This document shows positions 25,784 to 35,117 of a stretch of 64,000 nucleotides of DNA, in pieces. The stretch's first letter is position 1. Each line of letters starts with the position of its first letter. The notes beneath the pieces are model-generated. The model saw only the letters and a list, made by a program, of their open reading frames with translations. It was not told the origin of the DNA and made no database searches. A program made the position numbers and the translations under genes. Origin of the DNA: an uncultured Armatimonadota bacterium (GTDB lineage: Bacteria; Armatimonadota; Fimbriimonadia; Fimbriimonadales; Fimbriimonadaceae); NCBI GenBank assembly GCA_903899015.1, contig CAIUHP010000043.1, forward strand, positions 186,001-250,000. Reading direction: 5' to 3'.

Positions 25784-26173
25784 TTGCTGACACATCCGTG
25801 GTTAAGATATGAACTGCTAACCACACTTGGCAGGCTATGCGATCCAAATCTTAAGGATCACACCTTAAGATGCGCGTTTGCGGCTGGCGACATTCGCGCT
25901 CATGGTGAATTGCTCTTAGACGAATTGCCCGAAGACTTGAACTCTGCGATCGGCAAATTTCTCTACGACTCATTTGAAGTCGCTTCACTCGGATTTGCAG
26001 TAGTGGCCATCAAGGATTTCTTCGAAGGAGGTCAATGGTACGGCACCATGCTTCCGCGAGCCGATGACCCAATATGGGCTCGACTTATTGCCACTTGTGA
26101 AAGTGCAAAACAAGCACTCATAGCAAACGGTATGCCTCCTTTTAACGAAGATTTGTCTTACCGAAATCGCTAA
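25784..26173 (+). CDS. Hypothetical protein, start uncertain
   Basis: A 129-residue acidic protein as drawn from a TTG at 25784; no known domain seen. The same frame stays open and protein-like back to 25691 but holds no ATG, GTG or TTG there. A good AGGAG ribosome site at 25707-25711 points to an upstream start, and the nearby ATG at 25737 lies in another frame that stops soon after. Either a rare start codon is used or a one-base change separates the ATG from the main frame. It has no signal peptide and no membrane segment. Confidence 0.55.
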   Translation: MLTHPWLRYELLTTLGRLCDPNLKDHTLRCAFAAGDIRAHGELLLDELPEDLNSAIGKFLYDSFEVASLGFAVVAIKDFFEGGQWYGTMLPRADDPIWARLIATCESAKQALIANGMPPFNEDLSYRNR

Positions 26174-26184
26174 AACTAACCCTT

Positions 26185-26664
26185 TCAGTGAGTCTGGATA
26201 CCTTCAGAAGGGCCAAATTTAGCTCGATATTCTTTGAGGATCAGGTAGATCACAAAGCCATCAAAGAGACCCAAGACTCCGGTTATCGCTTCGTGGGCCG
26301 CGATTCCTCGACAAACTTCGATCGCCGTAAACAACGACAGGACACCCATCAGCCCCGTATATCCCCATCGTTTTCCTTTAAAAATGGCTCCAATCAAGAT
26401 GACTTTGGACAATCCATGAACAAACAAATACAGCGCAGAGATGAGATGGGCATGAACTAACACCGTTTCAGCCAACTTATCGAGTCGACCAGAGAGAACT
26501 TCGTGATGCCGATAAAGTTCGTGCTGAGACAACACCAAAATGGCTCGCGAAAGGCGCGTGGGCATCGTGAGAAGTAATCCGCCTATCACTTCTAGGAGAG
26601 AATCCACCCCCTTGGTGATGAGTCCGATTCGAAAGAAAAGGTCGGTTGTTTTGTTGACAGCCAT
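26185..26664 (-). CDS. DUF2127 family membrane protein
   Basis: A 159-residue protein with about four membrane helices (GVDSLLEVIGGLLLT, ALYLFVHGLSKVILIGAIF, YTGLMGVLSLFTAIE, AITGVLGLFDGFVIYLILKEY). The layout and the HGLSKV motif match DUF2127, predicted inner-membrane proteins of unknown role. It converges on the preceding hypothetical gene with 11 bp between stops and is divergent from the BSP peptidase gene. Confidence 0.85.
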   Translation of the reverse strand: MAVNKTTDLFFRIGLITKGVDSLLEVIGGLLLTMPTRLSRAILVLSQHELYRHHEVLSGRLDKLAETVLVHAHLISALYLFVHGLSKVILIGAIFKGKRWGYTGLMGVLSLFTAIEVCRGIAAHEAITGVLGLFDGFVIYLILKEYRAKFGPSEGIQTH

Positions 26665-26750
26665 CTTGAAGGTTCATTGGATCGAAACGCCAATCGCTTA
26701 ATGTTTCGTTACTCGCACGGATTCAGAAATCCGCCATCCTTTAGGAGACT

Positions 26751-28484
26751 ATGAAACTGAACGAATCGATTCTCAGGCGCGTTGCGATTGGAGTCATATC
26801 CGTAAGCGTGATAGCAACCCATGCCAATGCGTCACTGTTGCCTACTCGGCTCGGACGCCCGGGCACACCACCCGTGGAAGCTCTGATCTACTGCACCATG
26901 CCATCAACTCGCGAGCATCGCCCCGAGATGGCCATGGATGGTGACGCTAACACGAGTTTCCAAACGACCGCTGGGATGGACGATGGCGACACCTTCTTGG
27001 TATTGCTTTCGCGCCCAATCAACGTTCGCGCAATCACAGTTCAAACGGGAGACGAGGACCATAATGAATTGCTCAACGATGCGATCCTAGAAACATCTCC
27101 CGACCAGATCCATTTCAACCAAGCCGCATCGTTCGGCAAGGACGGCATCGCTTCTGGCAGTTGGAGACGCCGCTCCGTATCCGCGATCCGCATTCGAGTC
27201 AATGCCCATCGCTCCGTGCCAAAGTTGGTCATCAAAGAGATTTCGGTCCAAGGGGGAGACCTCATTTCCCATGTGCAGTACGGACCGGGTCGAGGGTTCA
27301 GCGATATCTCTCAGGCACCAGACCTTGCCAAATGGGCAGACATTGCCGAAAAACAAATGGAGTCTTTCTGGCCTGACACCGCCGCAATGCTCTACTCCTA
27401 TGGACTGATCACTCCCAATATGGTCAATGTCGTCTATAAAACCGGCCCTGGCGTCACTGGGGTCGCCGCTACCGGTGGTGGGGTCATGACTGTCAACTCA
27501 AAATGGTGCCGAGCTCACCCTGAAGACACCGGGCTAACCGTTCACGAAATGGCCCACGTCGTCCAATGTATCAATGCCGCTGCCCCGGGCTGGCTGGTGG
27601 AAGGTACTGCTGATTACATTCGCTGGGTCAAGTTCGAGCCTGAGCACTTCAAGGCTCGTATCAACGTTGCCAAAGCGACCTATCATGACGCTTATCAGAC
27701 CAGTGCCACATTCCTTGCCTGGTGCGTCAACCACTACGACAGCCAGCTCATCACGAAGTTCAGCGACGCCGCTCGCAAAGGCAAATATCGTAATAGTCTC
27801 TTCAAGGATTACTGTGGCAAGGACGTCGACACCCTATGGACTGAGTTCATAGAAGCATACAAAAAGGATCCGACACGCATCCTTCAGAATCCCCACGAGA
27901 CGGCAATCGTCAAGAGAAAACTCCCCGAAGTTACGGCAGGAACCAGCCAGTCCGTTGACCTTTCAAGCCTCTTCAATGTGATCGGTGTTACTTCCGACCA
28001 CACACGCGTAAAAGCAGACGGTGGCTTTGACGGCGAAGGCAATACATTCCCAAATCAGAACGTTCAGGAAAAGACCGTCGTGAGAAATGTCGCCTTTAAT
28101 GTTGGCAAGCCAGACGCTCAAAATGTCCTTGCTTGCAGAGGGCAAGTCGTTCCGCTGCCGTCTGGAAGTCATCAATCTTTGTGGATTTTGGCTTCTTCGA
28201 TTGAAGGCTCTCATCGGGATCAACCCATCACCATTCGTTACACCGATGGAACAAGCCAAGTTATTCAGCAGAGCTTTAGCGATTGGTACGTCCCAGAGGC
28301 GTTTTCAGGCGAGGTAAGAGCCATTCGGTGCGAATACCGCAACACCCCCGATGGAACCAAAGATACGAGAAATTTCTTCGTCTACGCCTACGGGTTCAAT
28401 CTTGATGCGACAAAGACTCTTAAGGACGTCACGTTGCCTAACGACGACGGAATAAGGGTTCTCGCTGTCTCGACCGCTGGGTAG
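26751..28484 (+). CDS. Secreted basic secretory protein (BSP)-type metallopeptidase with discoidin-like domain
   Basis: A 577-residue exported protein (signal peptide ending near THANASLLP). Residues about 45-165 look like an F5/8-type carbohydrate-binding domain (EMAMDGDANTSFQTT ... VRAITVQTG). The middle third is a BSP peptidase domain with zinc motif VHEMAHVVQ at about residue 264 and GWLVEGTADYIRW. A C-terminal beta domain of about 170 residues follows, perhaps a second sugar-binding unit. BSP proteins are predicted peptidases of the peptidase MA clan. A good AGGAG ribosome site precedes the ATG. It converges on the ABC transporter gene. Confidence 0.85.
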   Translation: MKLNESILRRVAIGVISVSVIATHANASLLPTRLGRPGTPPVEALIYCTMPSTREHRPEMAMDGDANTSFQTTAGMDDGDTFLVLLSRPINVRAITVQTGDEDHNELLNDAILETSPDQIHFNQAASFGKDGIASGSWRRRSVSAIRIRVNAHRSVPKLVIKEISVQGGDLISHVQYGPGRGFSDISQAPDLAKWADIAEKQMESFWPDTAAMLYSYGLITPNMVNVVYKTGPGVTGVAATGGGVMTVNSKWCRAHPEDTGLTVHEMAHVVQCINAAAPGWLVEGTADYIRWVKFEPEHFKARINVAKATYHDAYQTSATFLAWCVNHYDSQLITKFSDAARKGKYRNSLFKDYCGKDVDTLWTEFIEAYKKDPTRILQNPHETAIVKRKLPEVTAGTSQSVDLSSLFNVIGVTSDHTRVKADGGFDGEGNTFPNQNVQEKTVVRNVAFNVGKPDAQNVLACRGQVVPLPSGSHQSLWILASSIEGSHRDQPITIRYTDGTSQVIQQSFSDWYVPEAFSGEVRAIRCEYRNTPDGTKDTRNFFVYAYGFNLDATKTLKDVTLPNDDGIRVLAVSTAG

Positions 28485-28488
28485 CGGA

Positions 28489-30276
28489 CTAAGATGCCGC
28501 CTGTAACGCGACACGAAACTGTTCGCGGTACAGGCGAGAATAGAGCCCATCTGATTGAAGTAACTCAGCATGAGTTCCGTGCTCCGTGACCACGCCTTTC
28601 TCGAGCACAACGATAACATCGGCTTTGACAATCGTCGAGAGTCGGTGCGCAATGACAAAGCTCGTCCGACCCGCCATCAAGTTATCGAGCGCCGCTTGGA
28701 GTAAAGCTTCGGTCTGAGAATCGAGCGACGACGTTGCCTCATCCAAGATCAGAATCTTAGGGTCGGCGAGCAATGCACGAGCTATCGCCATGCGTTGCTT
28801 TTCGCCCACAGAAAGCTTGATGCCATCTTCCCCGATTTTGGTGTCGTACCCCTCAGGGAGCGCTTCGATTGCGTCATGAATGTTGGCCGCCTTCGCTGCG
28901 TCTTCAACTTCCTTGTCCGTTGCTGCCAACCGACCGTACCGAATGTTTTCACGGATGGTTGTGTTAAAAAGAATGCTTTCCTGAGCCACAACGCCAACTT
29001 GAGATCGATACGAAAGCAGTTGTGTTTCACGCAGGTCAACGTTGTCGACGGCAATATGTCCCGACGTTGGATCGTAGTGACGAAGGAGCAAACTCGCCAA
29101 AGTGGTTTTCCCGCTTCCCGAGAATCCCACCAGCGCGACCATCTGCCCCGGCTTCACACGCAAGTCGATACCTTTCAGAACCGGTTGCCCCGGCTCATAT
29201 TCAAACCAAACGTTCTCGAAGTCCACTTGCCCAACGATCTGAGGCATTGCCTTGGCACCAGGAATATCCTTTACTTCGTTGAAAGTGTTCAAGGTTCGGA
29301 AGATACGATTCAGAGCCGCTTCCGCTCGAGCGATTGGGTCAAGAATGACCAGGAACCGAACAATCGGACCGTAAACATAGTTGACGGCATAAATAAGGAA
29401 CATGACAAGCGTTCCCGCCTGCATCTTGCCCTGAAGGCATTGATTCCCACCGTACCAGAGCACGAGTCCTGTCGCGACTCCACAAAGAGCGTCTGCTACC
29501 GTCCACAATCCACCACCGAGGGCACCTTGCCGAACGTTGAGCCCCATCAGTTCGCGGGTGGTGCTCATGAAACTTCGCGCTTCGAATCGCTCTTGACCAA
29601 AGCTCTTGACAGTCTGGATACCGGTCAACTTCTCTTGCATCTGACCAAACATCGTGTCTCGTTTGGCTCGAATATCGTCGCTTGTGACTTGCAGAGGCTT
29701 GAAGAATCGGCGGAAGTTGAAAATATAAAGCGGCGCAATGCTCAAGCTCAGTAGAGCCATGATCGGATTAATCGTGAACAACAAGATGATCACGATCAAG
29801 AGCTGCACGATATCGCCGACCATCGTCGTCAGGTTCGCCGTGATGAGGTTCTGAACCGTGCTGGCGTCGTTGATGACGTTGCTAACAAGCTTTCCGGTCT
29901 GGTTCTTTTCAAAATAGGCCAGCGGCAAGGACTGCATATGACCTAACATTCGCTCGCGAATCTCGATGAGGAAGTTCTGTCCTAGCGTCGCCATCGCAAT
30001 CGAGAGGGCATATCCCAACAATGCCTGACTGCCTGACAAACCGACGATGTAAAAGAGATAGAGCGTCGTGTTGACGTTCTCGCCTCGCTGCAGCTTGTTG
30101 ACGATGTCCCCAAGCACGAATGGAGGTAAGAATCCAAAGACACTTTGGGCAACAGTGAGCGCTGAGCAAAGAAGAATGAGGCCCTTAAAGGGTTTCAGCT
30201 CAGGTATCAGTCGACGCAACGGATGGATATTCCGATCGTCGGATGTATTGTCGGTTGACTCATCCGCCACAACCAT
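28489..30276 (-). CDS. ABC exporter, fused membrane and ATPase domains
   Basis: A 595-residue half-transporter of the MsbA/multidrug type that works as a dimer in the inner membrane. Six membrane helices (about residues 30-320) precede the ATPase with Walker A GFSGSGKTT, Q-loop VVAQES, signature LSVGEKQRMAIARAL, Walker B ILILDEATSSLD and the H-loop IAHRLST. The signature has SVGEKQ instead of the usual SGGQ, a variation known in this class. It is a single gene, so no substrate can be inferred; lipid or drug export are the usual roles. Confidence 0.93.
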   Translation of the reverse strand: MVVADESTDNTSDDRNIHPLRRLIPELKPFKGLILLCSALTVAQSVFGFLPPFVLGDIVNKLQRGENVNTTLYLFYIVGLSGSQALLGYALSIAMATLGQNFLIEIRERMLGHMQSLPLAYFEKNQTGKLVSNVINDASTVQNLITANLTTMVGDIVQLLIVIILLFTINPIMALLSLSIAPLYIFNFRRFFKPLQVTSDDIRAKRDTMFGQMQEKLTGIQTVKSFGQERFEARSFMSTTRELMGLNVRQGALGGGLWTVADALCGVATGLVLWYGGNQCLQGKMQAGTLVMFLIYAVNYVYGPIVRFLVILDPIARAEAALNRIFRTLNTFNEVKDIPGAKAMPQIVGQVDFENVWFEYEPGQPVLKGIDLRVKPGQMVALVGFSGSGKTTLASLLLRHYDPTSGHIAVDNVDLRETQLLSYRSQVGVVAQESILFNTTIRENIRYGRLAATDKEVEDAAKAANIHDAIEALPEGYDTKIGEDGIKLSVGEKQRMAIARALLADPKILILDEATSSLDSQTEALLQAALDNLMAGRTSFVIAHRLSTIVKADVIVVLEKGVVTEHGTHAELLQSDGLYSRLYREQFRVALQAAS

Positions 30277-30375
30277 TTCGTTGTCTCAAGTTTACGCAAT
30301 AATGAACGGTCAGCATACGGTGATGTTCAAACGACATAATGAATATTCACTCGAAGACGAGTTGCAACCAATAAC

Positions 30376-31035
30376 GTGAGCCTAAGACAACATTTCGAAG
30401 ATAAATTAGAAGAAATTCGTTCCGACGTCATCAGAATGGGCGGTGATGCCAATGAGATGGTACGCATGGCGGTCGACGCCACACTGAACGGCGATCTCGA
30501 ACTAGCCGCCAATGTCATCAATGCGGACGACCGAGTGGACGAATACGAACGCGCTATCGTCGGAAAGACCGTTCTTGTCGTTATGCAAGAGTCGCCGGTG
30601 GCCGCGGACTTGAAATTTCTGGTGTCCACTCTCGGCGTTGTCAGTGAAATCGAAAAAGTTGGAGACGATGCGGTGAAGCTTGCTCGTCGTGCAAACAAGC
30701 TGTCCGGCCAATTTCCCGCTGAAATGAGGCTCGCACTCATGGAATTGGGTGAAGCGGCTCGTAAGTCTTTCAATTCCAGCCTTCGATTGTTCTCGGCTTA
30801 CTCGTCTGATCTATCGATCGAAATCATTGAAGGAGATAAAGCAATCGATACCGCTTACTCAAGTGCGCGAAATCGAGTTTTCTCCTTGATCCAAGCCACC
30901 CCAGCGGCAACCGAGCATCTCGTCCGGACGATCGAAGCGTTTCACGCGCTCGAACACGTTGCCGATCATGCAGTAGCGATTGCCGTGAGGATGCGAATGC
31001 TTTACGACGCAGACACGTCTCATCGGTCCGACTAA
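30376..31035 (+). CDS. phoU: PhoU phosphate signalling protein
   Basis: A 219-residue all-helical protein with the two PhoU repeats, each with the metal-binding pattern: VSEIEKVGDDAVKLARR and ALEHVADHAVAIAVR. PhoU links the Pst phosphate transporter to the PhoR/PhoB system and dampens phosphate uptake. The GTG start at 30376 fits the usual PhoU N-terminus (LRQHFEDKLEEIR). No pst genes or phoR/phoB adjoin. Its end overlaps the converging CNNM gene by 4 bp. Confidence 0.92.
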   Translation: MSLRQHFEDKLEEIRSDVIRMGGDANEMVRMAVDATLNGDLELAANVINADDRVDEYERAIVGKTVLVVMQESPVAADLKFLVSTLGVVSEIEKVGDDAVKLARRANKLSGQFPAEMRLALMELGEAARKSFNSSLRLFSAYSSDLSIEIIEGDKAIDTAYSSARNRVFSLIQATPAATEHLVRTIEAFHALEHVADHAVAIAVRMRMLYDADTSHRSD

Positions 31036-32360
31036 AGACTGACCAGTTGAGGGTGTCCAAACTCGGACTTGAGCTGAATGCTTACTCGAGTGATGCGTCT
31101 GCGAGCCATGTTCTCGACGCGCATCATCCCAATTGGAGTCTCAACACTGTCCCCGGTTCGAGGTATGCGTTCCAATTCATTGATTACAATCGTAGCCAGA
31201 GTGTCGGTGTTTTCGCCTAGGTCGATATTGAGCCCAATCGCAGTGACGAGTTCATCAATCCGAACATCTGCTCGCGCTGAAATTCGACCGCTCGGATAAA
31301 TATCAATCGGTTTGCGCTCGCTCTCCAGTCGATCTTCAAGATCGCCAAACACTTCTTCAACGACATCTTCTAACGTTACGAGGCCACTGGTACCGCCATA
31401 TTCGTCCATGACGATCAGCATCTGAGTTTTCTCAACTCGCATACGCTCCAGGATTTTTGCCATGGGAAGGTTCTCTGGCACCGCGACCACCGGCCGAGCG
31501 ATTTTCTCTAAACTTAAGTTAGCCGAATTGAGCTGCTTCACGATGTCGTGTAGGTAAACCACCCCGACAACCTCATCAATGTCACCTCGGCAAACAGGCA
31601 TCCGGCTATACGGAATCTCAATTAGCTTCGGCATCAGTTCTTCCTGAGTCAAATCTGCATCGAGCCACTTAATGTCGATGCGATGAATCATGATGTCCTT
31701 AGCATCCAGAACATCGAGCCGAAGCGCTCGGGAAACCATATCCGCTTGCAGCTTATCGATGTTTCCCGAAACTCCGCCGGTCTGAATCAACATCAGAAGT
31801 TCGTCTTTGGGAATCGAATCATCATCGCGTTTCCGCATATTGATGCGAAGAGGCTTCAAGAGAAGATTGGCCGTCGACTGAGCCAAGATGATCAGCGGCT
31901 TCAAGACCGCGACGATAAACCTCAAGGGCGGAAACAGAAGTAGAGCCAAACGATCCGCGTGCTTCAGCGCGATATATTTCGGACAAAGTTCGCCTACGAC
32001 CAAGAGAACGAAGACGACAACTAAATAAGACAGAACTCGAATCAAGCCGTTGTCAACGAAACGAAATTCACTCTCTAACCAGCCCGAAACATACGGTTCC
32101 GCGAAGCTACCAATGGCGATGCCGACCATCGTGATGCCGATCTGGGTGGCAGCGATATATGTCGACAGGTCGGCAAGTGCAGCGGCAAGTAGCTTGGCGT
32201 TCCTACTCCCCTTCTTGCCCATTGCTTCCAGGCGACTCCGGCGGGCACTTACGAGGGCATATTCTGCAGCCACGAAAAAAGCACTGCCCAGAATGAGCAA
32301 TACACAAAAAAGCGGGCGCAAGGAATCCCAGACTTTAATCAGGCTTTCAGAACTCCCCAT
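31032..32360 (-). CDS. CNNM/CorC (HlyC) family membrane transporter with CBS domains
   Basis: A 442-residue protein: a CNNM-type membrane domain with about four helices (FCVLLILGSAFFVAAEYAL, VLSYLVVVFVLLVVGELCP), a CBS pair (about residues 205-330, with MVSRALRLDVLDAKDIM and MDEYGGTSGLVTLEDVVEEVFGDLED), and a C-terminal transporter-associated domain. Such proteins act in magnesium or cobalt efflux and binding. The older name hemolysin C is misleading. It is read convergently with phoU. Confidence 0.92.
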   Translation of the reverse strand: MGSSESLIKVWDSLRPLFCVLLILGSAFFVAAEYALVSARRSRLEAMGKKGSRNAKLLAAALADLSTYIAATQIGITMVGIAIGSFAEPYVSGWLESEFRFVDNGLIRVLSYLVVVFVLLVVGELCPKYIALKHADRLALLLFPPLRFIVAVLKPLIILAQSTANLLLKPLRINMRKRDDDSIPKDELLMLIQTGGVSGNIDKLQADMVSRALRLDVLDAKDIMIHRIDIKWLDADLTQEELMPKLIEIPYSRMPVCRGDIDEVVGVVYLHDIVKQLNSANLSLEKIARPVVAVPENLPMAKILERMRVEKTQMLIVMDEYGGTSGLVTLEDVVEEVFGDLEDRLESERKPIDIYPSGRISARADVRIDELVTAIGLNIDLGENTDTLATIVINELERIPRTGDSVETPIGMMRVENMARRRITRVSIQLKSEFGHPQLVSL

Positions 32361-32378
32361 GTGGGGTTATTGTATCAG

Positions 32379-32825
32379 TCACCGCGGCAAGCCGGGGAAA
32401 AGCTCGTGACTCATGCTCCGAACGTCGACCTTCCATTCGCCATCCACTTTAACCATGGGAAGCTCGACGGCCTCGTCATAGGCACCGGGACGATCCGCAT
32501 CCTTGATGATTCTAAATCGAACGGAGCCCAGATTGTCTCCTGATTGGCTTGCACCTTCGACATGGTAGGCAAAAGTGTAATATTTTCCAGCATGGTTCAC
32601 GCACTGATCCCACTCTTTGCGGATCAGCTCGGGCGACGTACCGCTCATCATGCTCATCTTCGTTAAGGTGTCGACATCGTGTCGCTCAAGCGCGTCAAGA
32701 AAACGCGTACCCACTGAAGAGACTGACTCTTTACTAAACAAAAGGATCGCCGTGATAAACACCACGGATACTATGCTCGCCAGCATTAGAATGCTTACTC
32801 GGCCAGACTGCTTCATCGGACTCAT
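32379..32825 (-). CDS. Membrane-anchored protein of unknown function (second of a pair)
   Basis: Start chosen at ATG 32825, which has GAGG a few bases upstream and begins directly before a signal-anchor (RVSILMLASIVSVVFITAILLFS); an open frame upstream to 32966 overlaps the preceding gene and is unlikely to be used. The 148 residues have one membrane helix and a small outside domain. The phrases GTRFLDALERHDVDTL and VKVDGEWKVDVRSM resemble NTF2-like/DUF4878 domains. The neighbour just upstream has the same plan, so the two may be duplicates or partners. Confidence 0.7.
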   Translation of the reverse strand: MSPMKQSGRVSILMLASIVSVVFITAILLFSKESVSSVGTRFLDALERHDVDTLTKMSMMSGTSPELIRKEWDQCVNHAGKYYTFAYHVEGASQSGDNLGSVRFRIIKDADRPGAYDEAVELPMVKVDGEWKVDVRSMSHELFPGLPR

Positions 32826-32848
32826 ATTTAACCTCAATCCGGACCCTA

Positions 32849-33304
32849 TCAGAAGCCTTGAGCTCCTCTTAGGCTCGGTAATGTATCGCCAAGGATCGTC
32901 GCCGTCTTGTTGGCGTCGACTAACCAAGACTTTCCCCTCCTTACTACAACCCAAATCATTGCCCATTGAGTGCCCAAAGGATAGTCCGGTTGGGGAGGAA
33001 TTGTAAAAAGAACCGCTGCTCGCACCTCATTATCAGTGCGCTCCATCTGTGCAAGCTGCATTGTGGCTCCGTATTGGTACCACTCTTTCAGCTTTTGCTT
33101 AAGAAAAACAACACTGCTAACTTGAGCATTTTCCGCGATGACCATTTTTAGCCCTTCGTCGTTGTCGTTGAGACTCAACTCATTAAAGCGGCGAATGGCA
33201 CTTTCAGGGCCGTAATCTTGGAGCTGATAGAACACGCCGACGGTAAGGCAAGCCAAGAGGGTTGCCGCTAATATCGCTAACAGTCGTCGATGTCCAGTTT
33301 TCAA
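32849..33304 (-). CDS. Membrane-anchored protein of unknown function (first of a pair)
   Basis: A 151-residue protein with a single N-terminal membrane helix (LLAILAATLLACLTVGVFY) and a small outside domain with SAIRRFNELSLNDNDEGL and the late SWLVDANKT. The plan (helix, residue-scattered helix pair, Trp-containing beta hairpin) mirrors the following gene, whose start lies 23 bp downstream. No family is firmly recognised; an NTF2-like fold is possible. It is divergent from the DUF1501 gene. Confidence 0.7.
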   Translation of the reverse strand: MKTGHRRLLAILAATLLACLTVGVFYQLQDYGPESAIRRFNELSLNDNDEGLKMVIAENAQVSSVVFLKQKLKEWYQYGATMQLAQMERTDNEVRAAVLFTIPPQPDYPLGTQWAMIWVVVRRGKSWLVDANKTATILGDTLPSLRGAQGF

Positions 33305-33421
33305 TCAATAAAGCTTACCTATCAGTGAACTCTTTCCAAGACAATGCGTCGCTACCCACTATCACATACGGGAAGGACTGTGCCAAATTGCGCGTTTTGA
33401 CGGATACTAGAGAGGCGAACT

Positions 33422-34657
33422 ATGAGTAACTCACTGACTCGAAGAGATGTAATCAAAGGTGGCGGTATGATCGCGGTGGGCTTAGTCGCCCCAAGATGGC
33501 TTTCGAGCATTGCCCAAGCCGATGTGCTGCGCCAGGCAAAGGGTGATAAGGCAGCCAGTGACACGATCCTTGTGGTTTGCCAGTGGTCAGGTGGAAACGA
33601 CGGATTGAATACCGTCATTCCTTATGCCAACAAAGCCTATTACAAATTACGCCCCATGATTGGCGTCCCAGACTCGAAAGTCCTCAAGCTCACAAACGAG
33701 ATGGGCCTCAATCCTGGGCTCACCGGATTGCAGGAACTCTACCAAAAAGGAAAAGTTGCGATCATCCAAAATGTTGGGTACCCGCAACCCAACCGATCCC
33801 ACTTTAAGAGCATGGAGATCTGGCAATCTGCAAGCCCAGAAAGTAAGCTGAAATACGGTTGGCTCGGTCGCCACTTCGATAATGAACTCCGGTCCCATCC
33901 TTTGAATCCAGTCGTCGCTCTCGGACTTTCCACCGAACAACCCCTCGCACTTGCTGGCCAAGACTCCAGCATTCCGTGTTTTGCAAGTCTCGCCGACCTC
34001 CGCAACATGATCGGTGACGCAGATTCGGAACGCATGCTCCGAGAAATTCAGGGCATGGATGCAGCCAACGGAACCGCCACCCGAGCCGTTCAGAATGCAA
34101 GCAAGTCGGCTCTGGATGCTGTTAGCATCCTTCAGAAACAGTTGGCAACTTACAAGTCTCAATCGACTTATGGTAACGATGCCTTCGGCAGCGGTTTCAA
34201 ACAGATTGCTCAGCTCATCGCCACCTCCCCATCAACACGCGTGGTCTACTTCCAAGCAGGAGGATTCGATACTCACGCTCGTCAAGTAGAACAGCACCAG
34301 AGACTTCTGCAGAGCTTTGGAAACGCGATGAATACGTTCCAAAAAGAGATGGAAGCGATTGGCAAGGCGGACAAGGTTGTCACCCTCGTCTTCTCCGAAT
34401 TCGGCCGCAGGGCTCAGGAAAATGCCAGCCTCGGAACCGATCATGGAGCAGCCGCTCCTATGTTTCTCGTAGGCAACAAAGTGAAAGGTGGACTCCACGG
34501 CCCGATCCCAGATCTTGACAATCTTAGAGAGGGTGATATCCAACACACCCAAGACTTCCGAGAAGTCTACGCCGCCACGCTGGATCATTGGATGGGAGGC
34601 GATTCTGAAACCGTCCTCGGTCAGAAGTTCTCTCCAGTCGACGTATTCACAGCTTAA
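33422..34657 (+). CDS. DUF1501 family exported protein
   Basis: A 411-residue protein with a Tat-like leader (TRRDVIKGGGMIAVGLVAPRW). DUF1501 features: VVCQWSGGNDGLNTVIPYA, YPQPNRSHFKSMEIWQSA, the metal-site-like VYFQAGGFDTHARQ, LVFSEFGRRAQENASLGTDHG and a HTQDFREVYA tail. DUF1501 proteins are alkaline-phosphatase-like and often paired with DUF1800; no DUF1800 gene adjoins here. The function is unknown. A clear terminator follows. Confidence 0.9.
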   Translation: MSNSLTRRDVIKGGGMIAVGLVAPRWLSSIAQADVLRQAKGDKAASDTILVVCQWSGGNDGLNTVIPYANKAYYKLRPMIGVPDSKVLKLTNEMGLNPGLTGLQELYQKGKVAIIQNVGYPQPNRSHFKSMEIWQSASPESKLKYGWLGRHFDNELRSHPLNPVVALGLSTEQPLALAGQDSSIPCFASLADLRNMIGDADSERMLREIQGMDAANGTATRAVQNASKSALDAVSILQKQLATYKSQSTYGNDAFGSGFKQIAQLIATSPSTRVVYFQAGGFDTHARQVEQHQRLLQSFGNAMNTFQKEMEAIGKADKVVTLVFSEFGRRAQENASLGTDHGAAAPMFLVGNKVKGGLHGPIPDLDNLREGDIQHTQDFREVYAATLDHWMGGDSETVLGQKFSPVDVFTA

Positions 34658-34674
34658 ATAGACCCGACCCTAAC

Positions 34675-34718
34675 CGTGCACCTGGCCCAAAGAGTCGGCC
34701 CGGTGCACGTTTCTATTT
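34675..34718 (+). terminator. Intrinsic terminator after the DUF1501 gene
   Basis: Stem CGTGCACC(T)GGCC with GGCC(C)GGTGCACG, one mismatch, 9-base loop, followed by TTTCTATTT. It begins 18 bp after the stop codon. Confidence 0.82.
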
Positions 34719-35117
34719 AGATGTTATCCATCCTTCATAAGTCCGCACCAGGATTTGCTTTCAGAATCGCGTCTGACTGAGGCATCCAAATTCTTTGAAT
34801 GGCTAAAACGTGCTTCGAGACAAGGGAAAGAGCTAAGACTTGGGTACGCGCAGGGCGTAAATTTCGTGAATTGCCCAAACCACAAAGGATGAGTGCTGGA
34901 ATCCTCAAGACCGAACACTTCTTGAGTCTAGCGGCCAGAACTGCGATCAACATCTTGAAATCAAGGCCCGATTCCATATGATAGAGTCGGACCTGCCACT
35001 CGCAAAGCAGATAACAGTCCCAACGATAGTGAAAGGAAACAACGGACAGATGTGCAGAGAAAGCCATCCTCGTCCTATACTTTCTTGGACTGACTCAATT
35101 TCAGCCCAAACCACTCC
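34719..35117. other. 400-bp stretch without a convincing gene
   Basis: Between the DUF1501 terminator and the GH3 start. Open frames exist on both strands (about 110 codons on minus, 60 on plus), but neither has a ribosome site, a signal peptide or protein-like composition. No tRNA, SRP RNA, RNase P RNA or tmRNA signature was seen. It may hold the GH3 promoter and possibly a regulatory RNA. Confidence 0.5.

Noticed and set aside
28795-29754. 319-codon plus-strand open frame
   Set aside because: It lies wholly opposite the well-supported ABC exporter, has an odd His/Arg-rich composition and no ribosome site.
34735-35067. 110-codon minus-strand open frame
   Set aside because: No ribosome site, unusual composition, and no domain; likely chance in a non-coding stretch.
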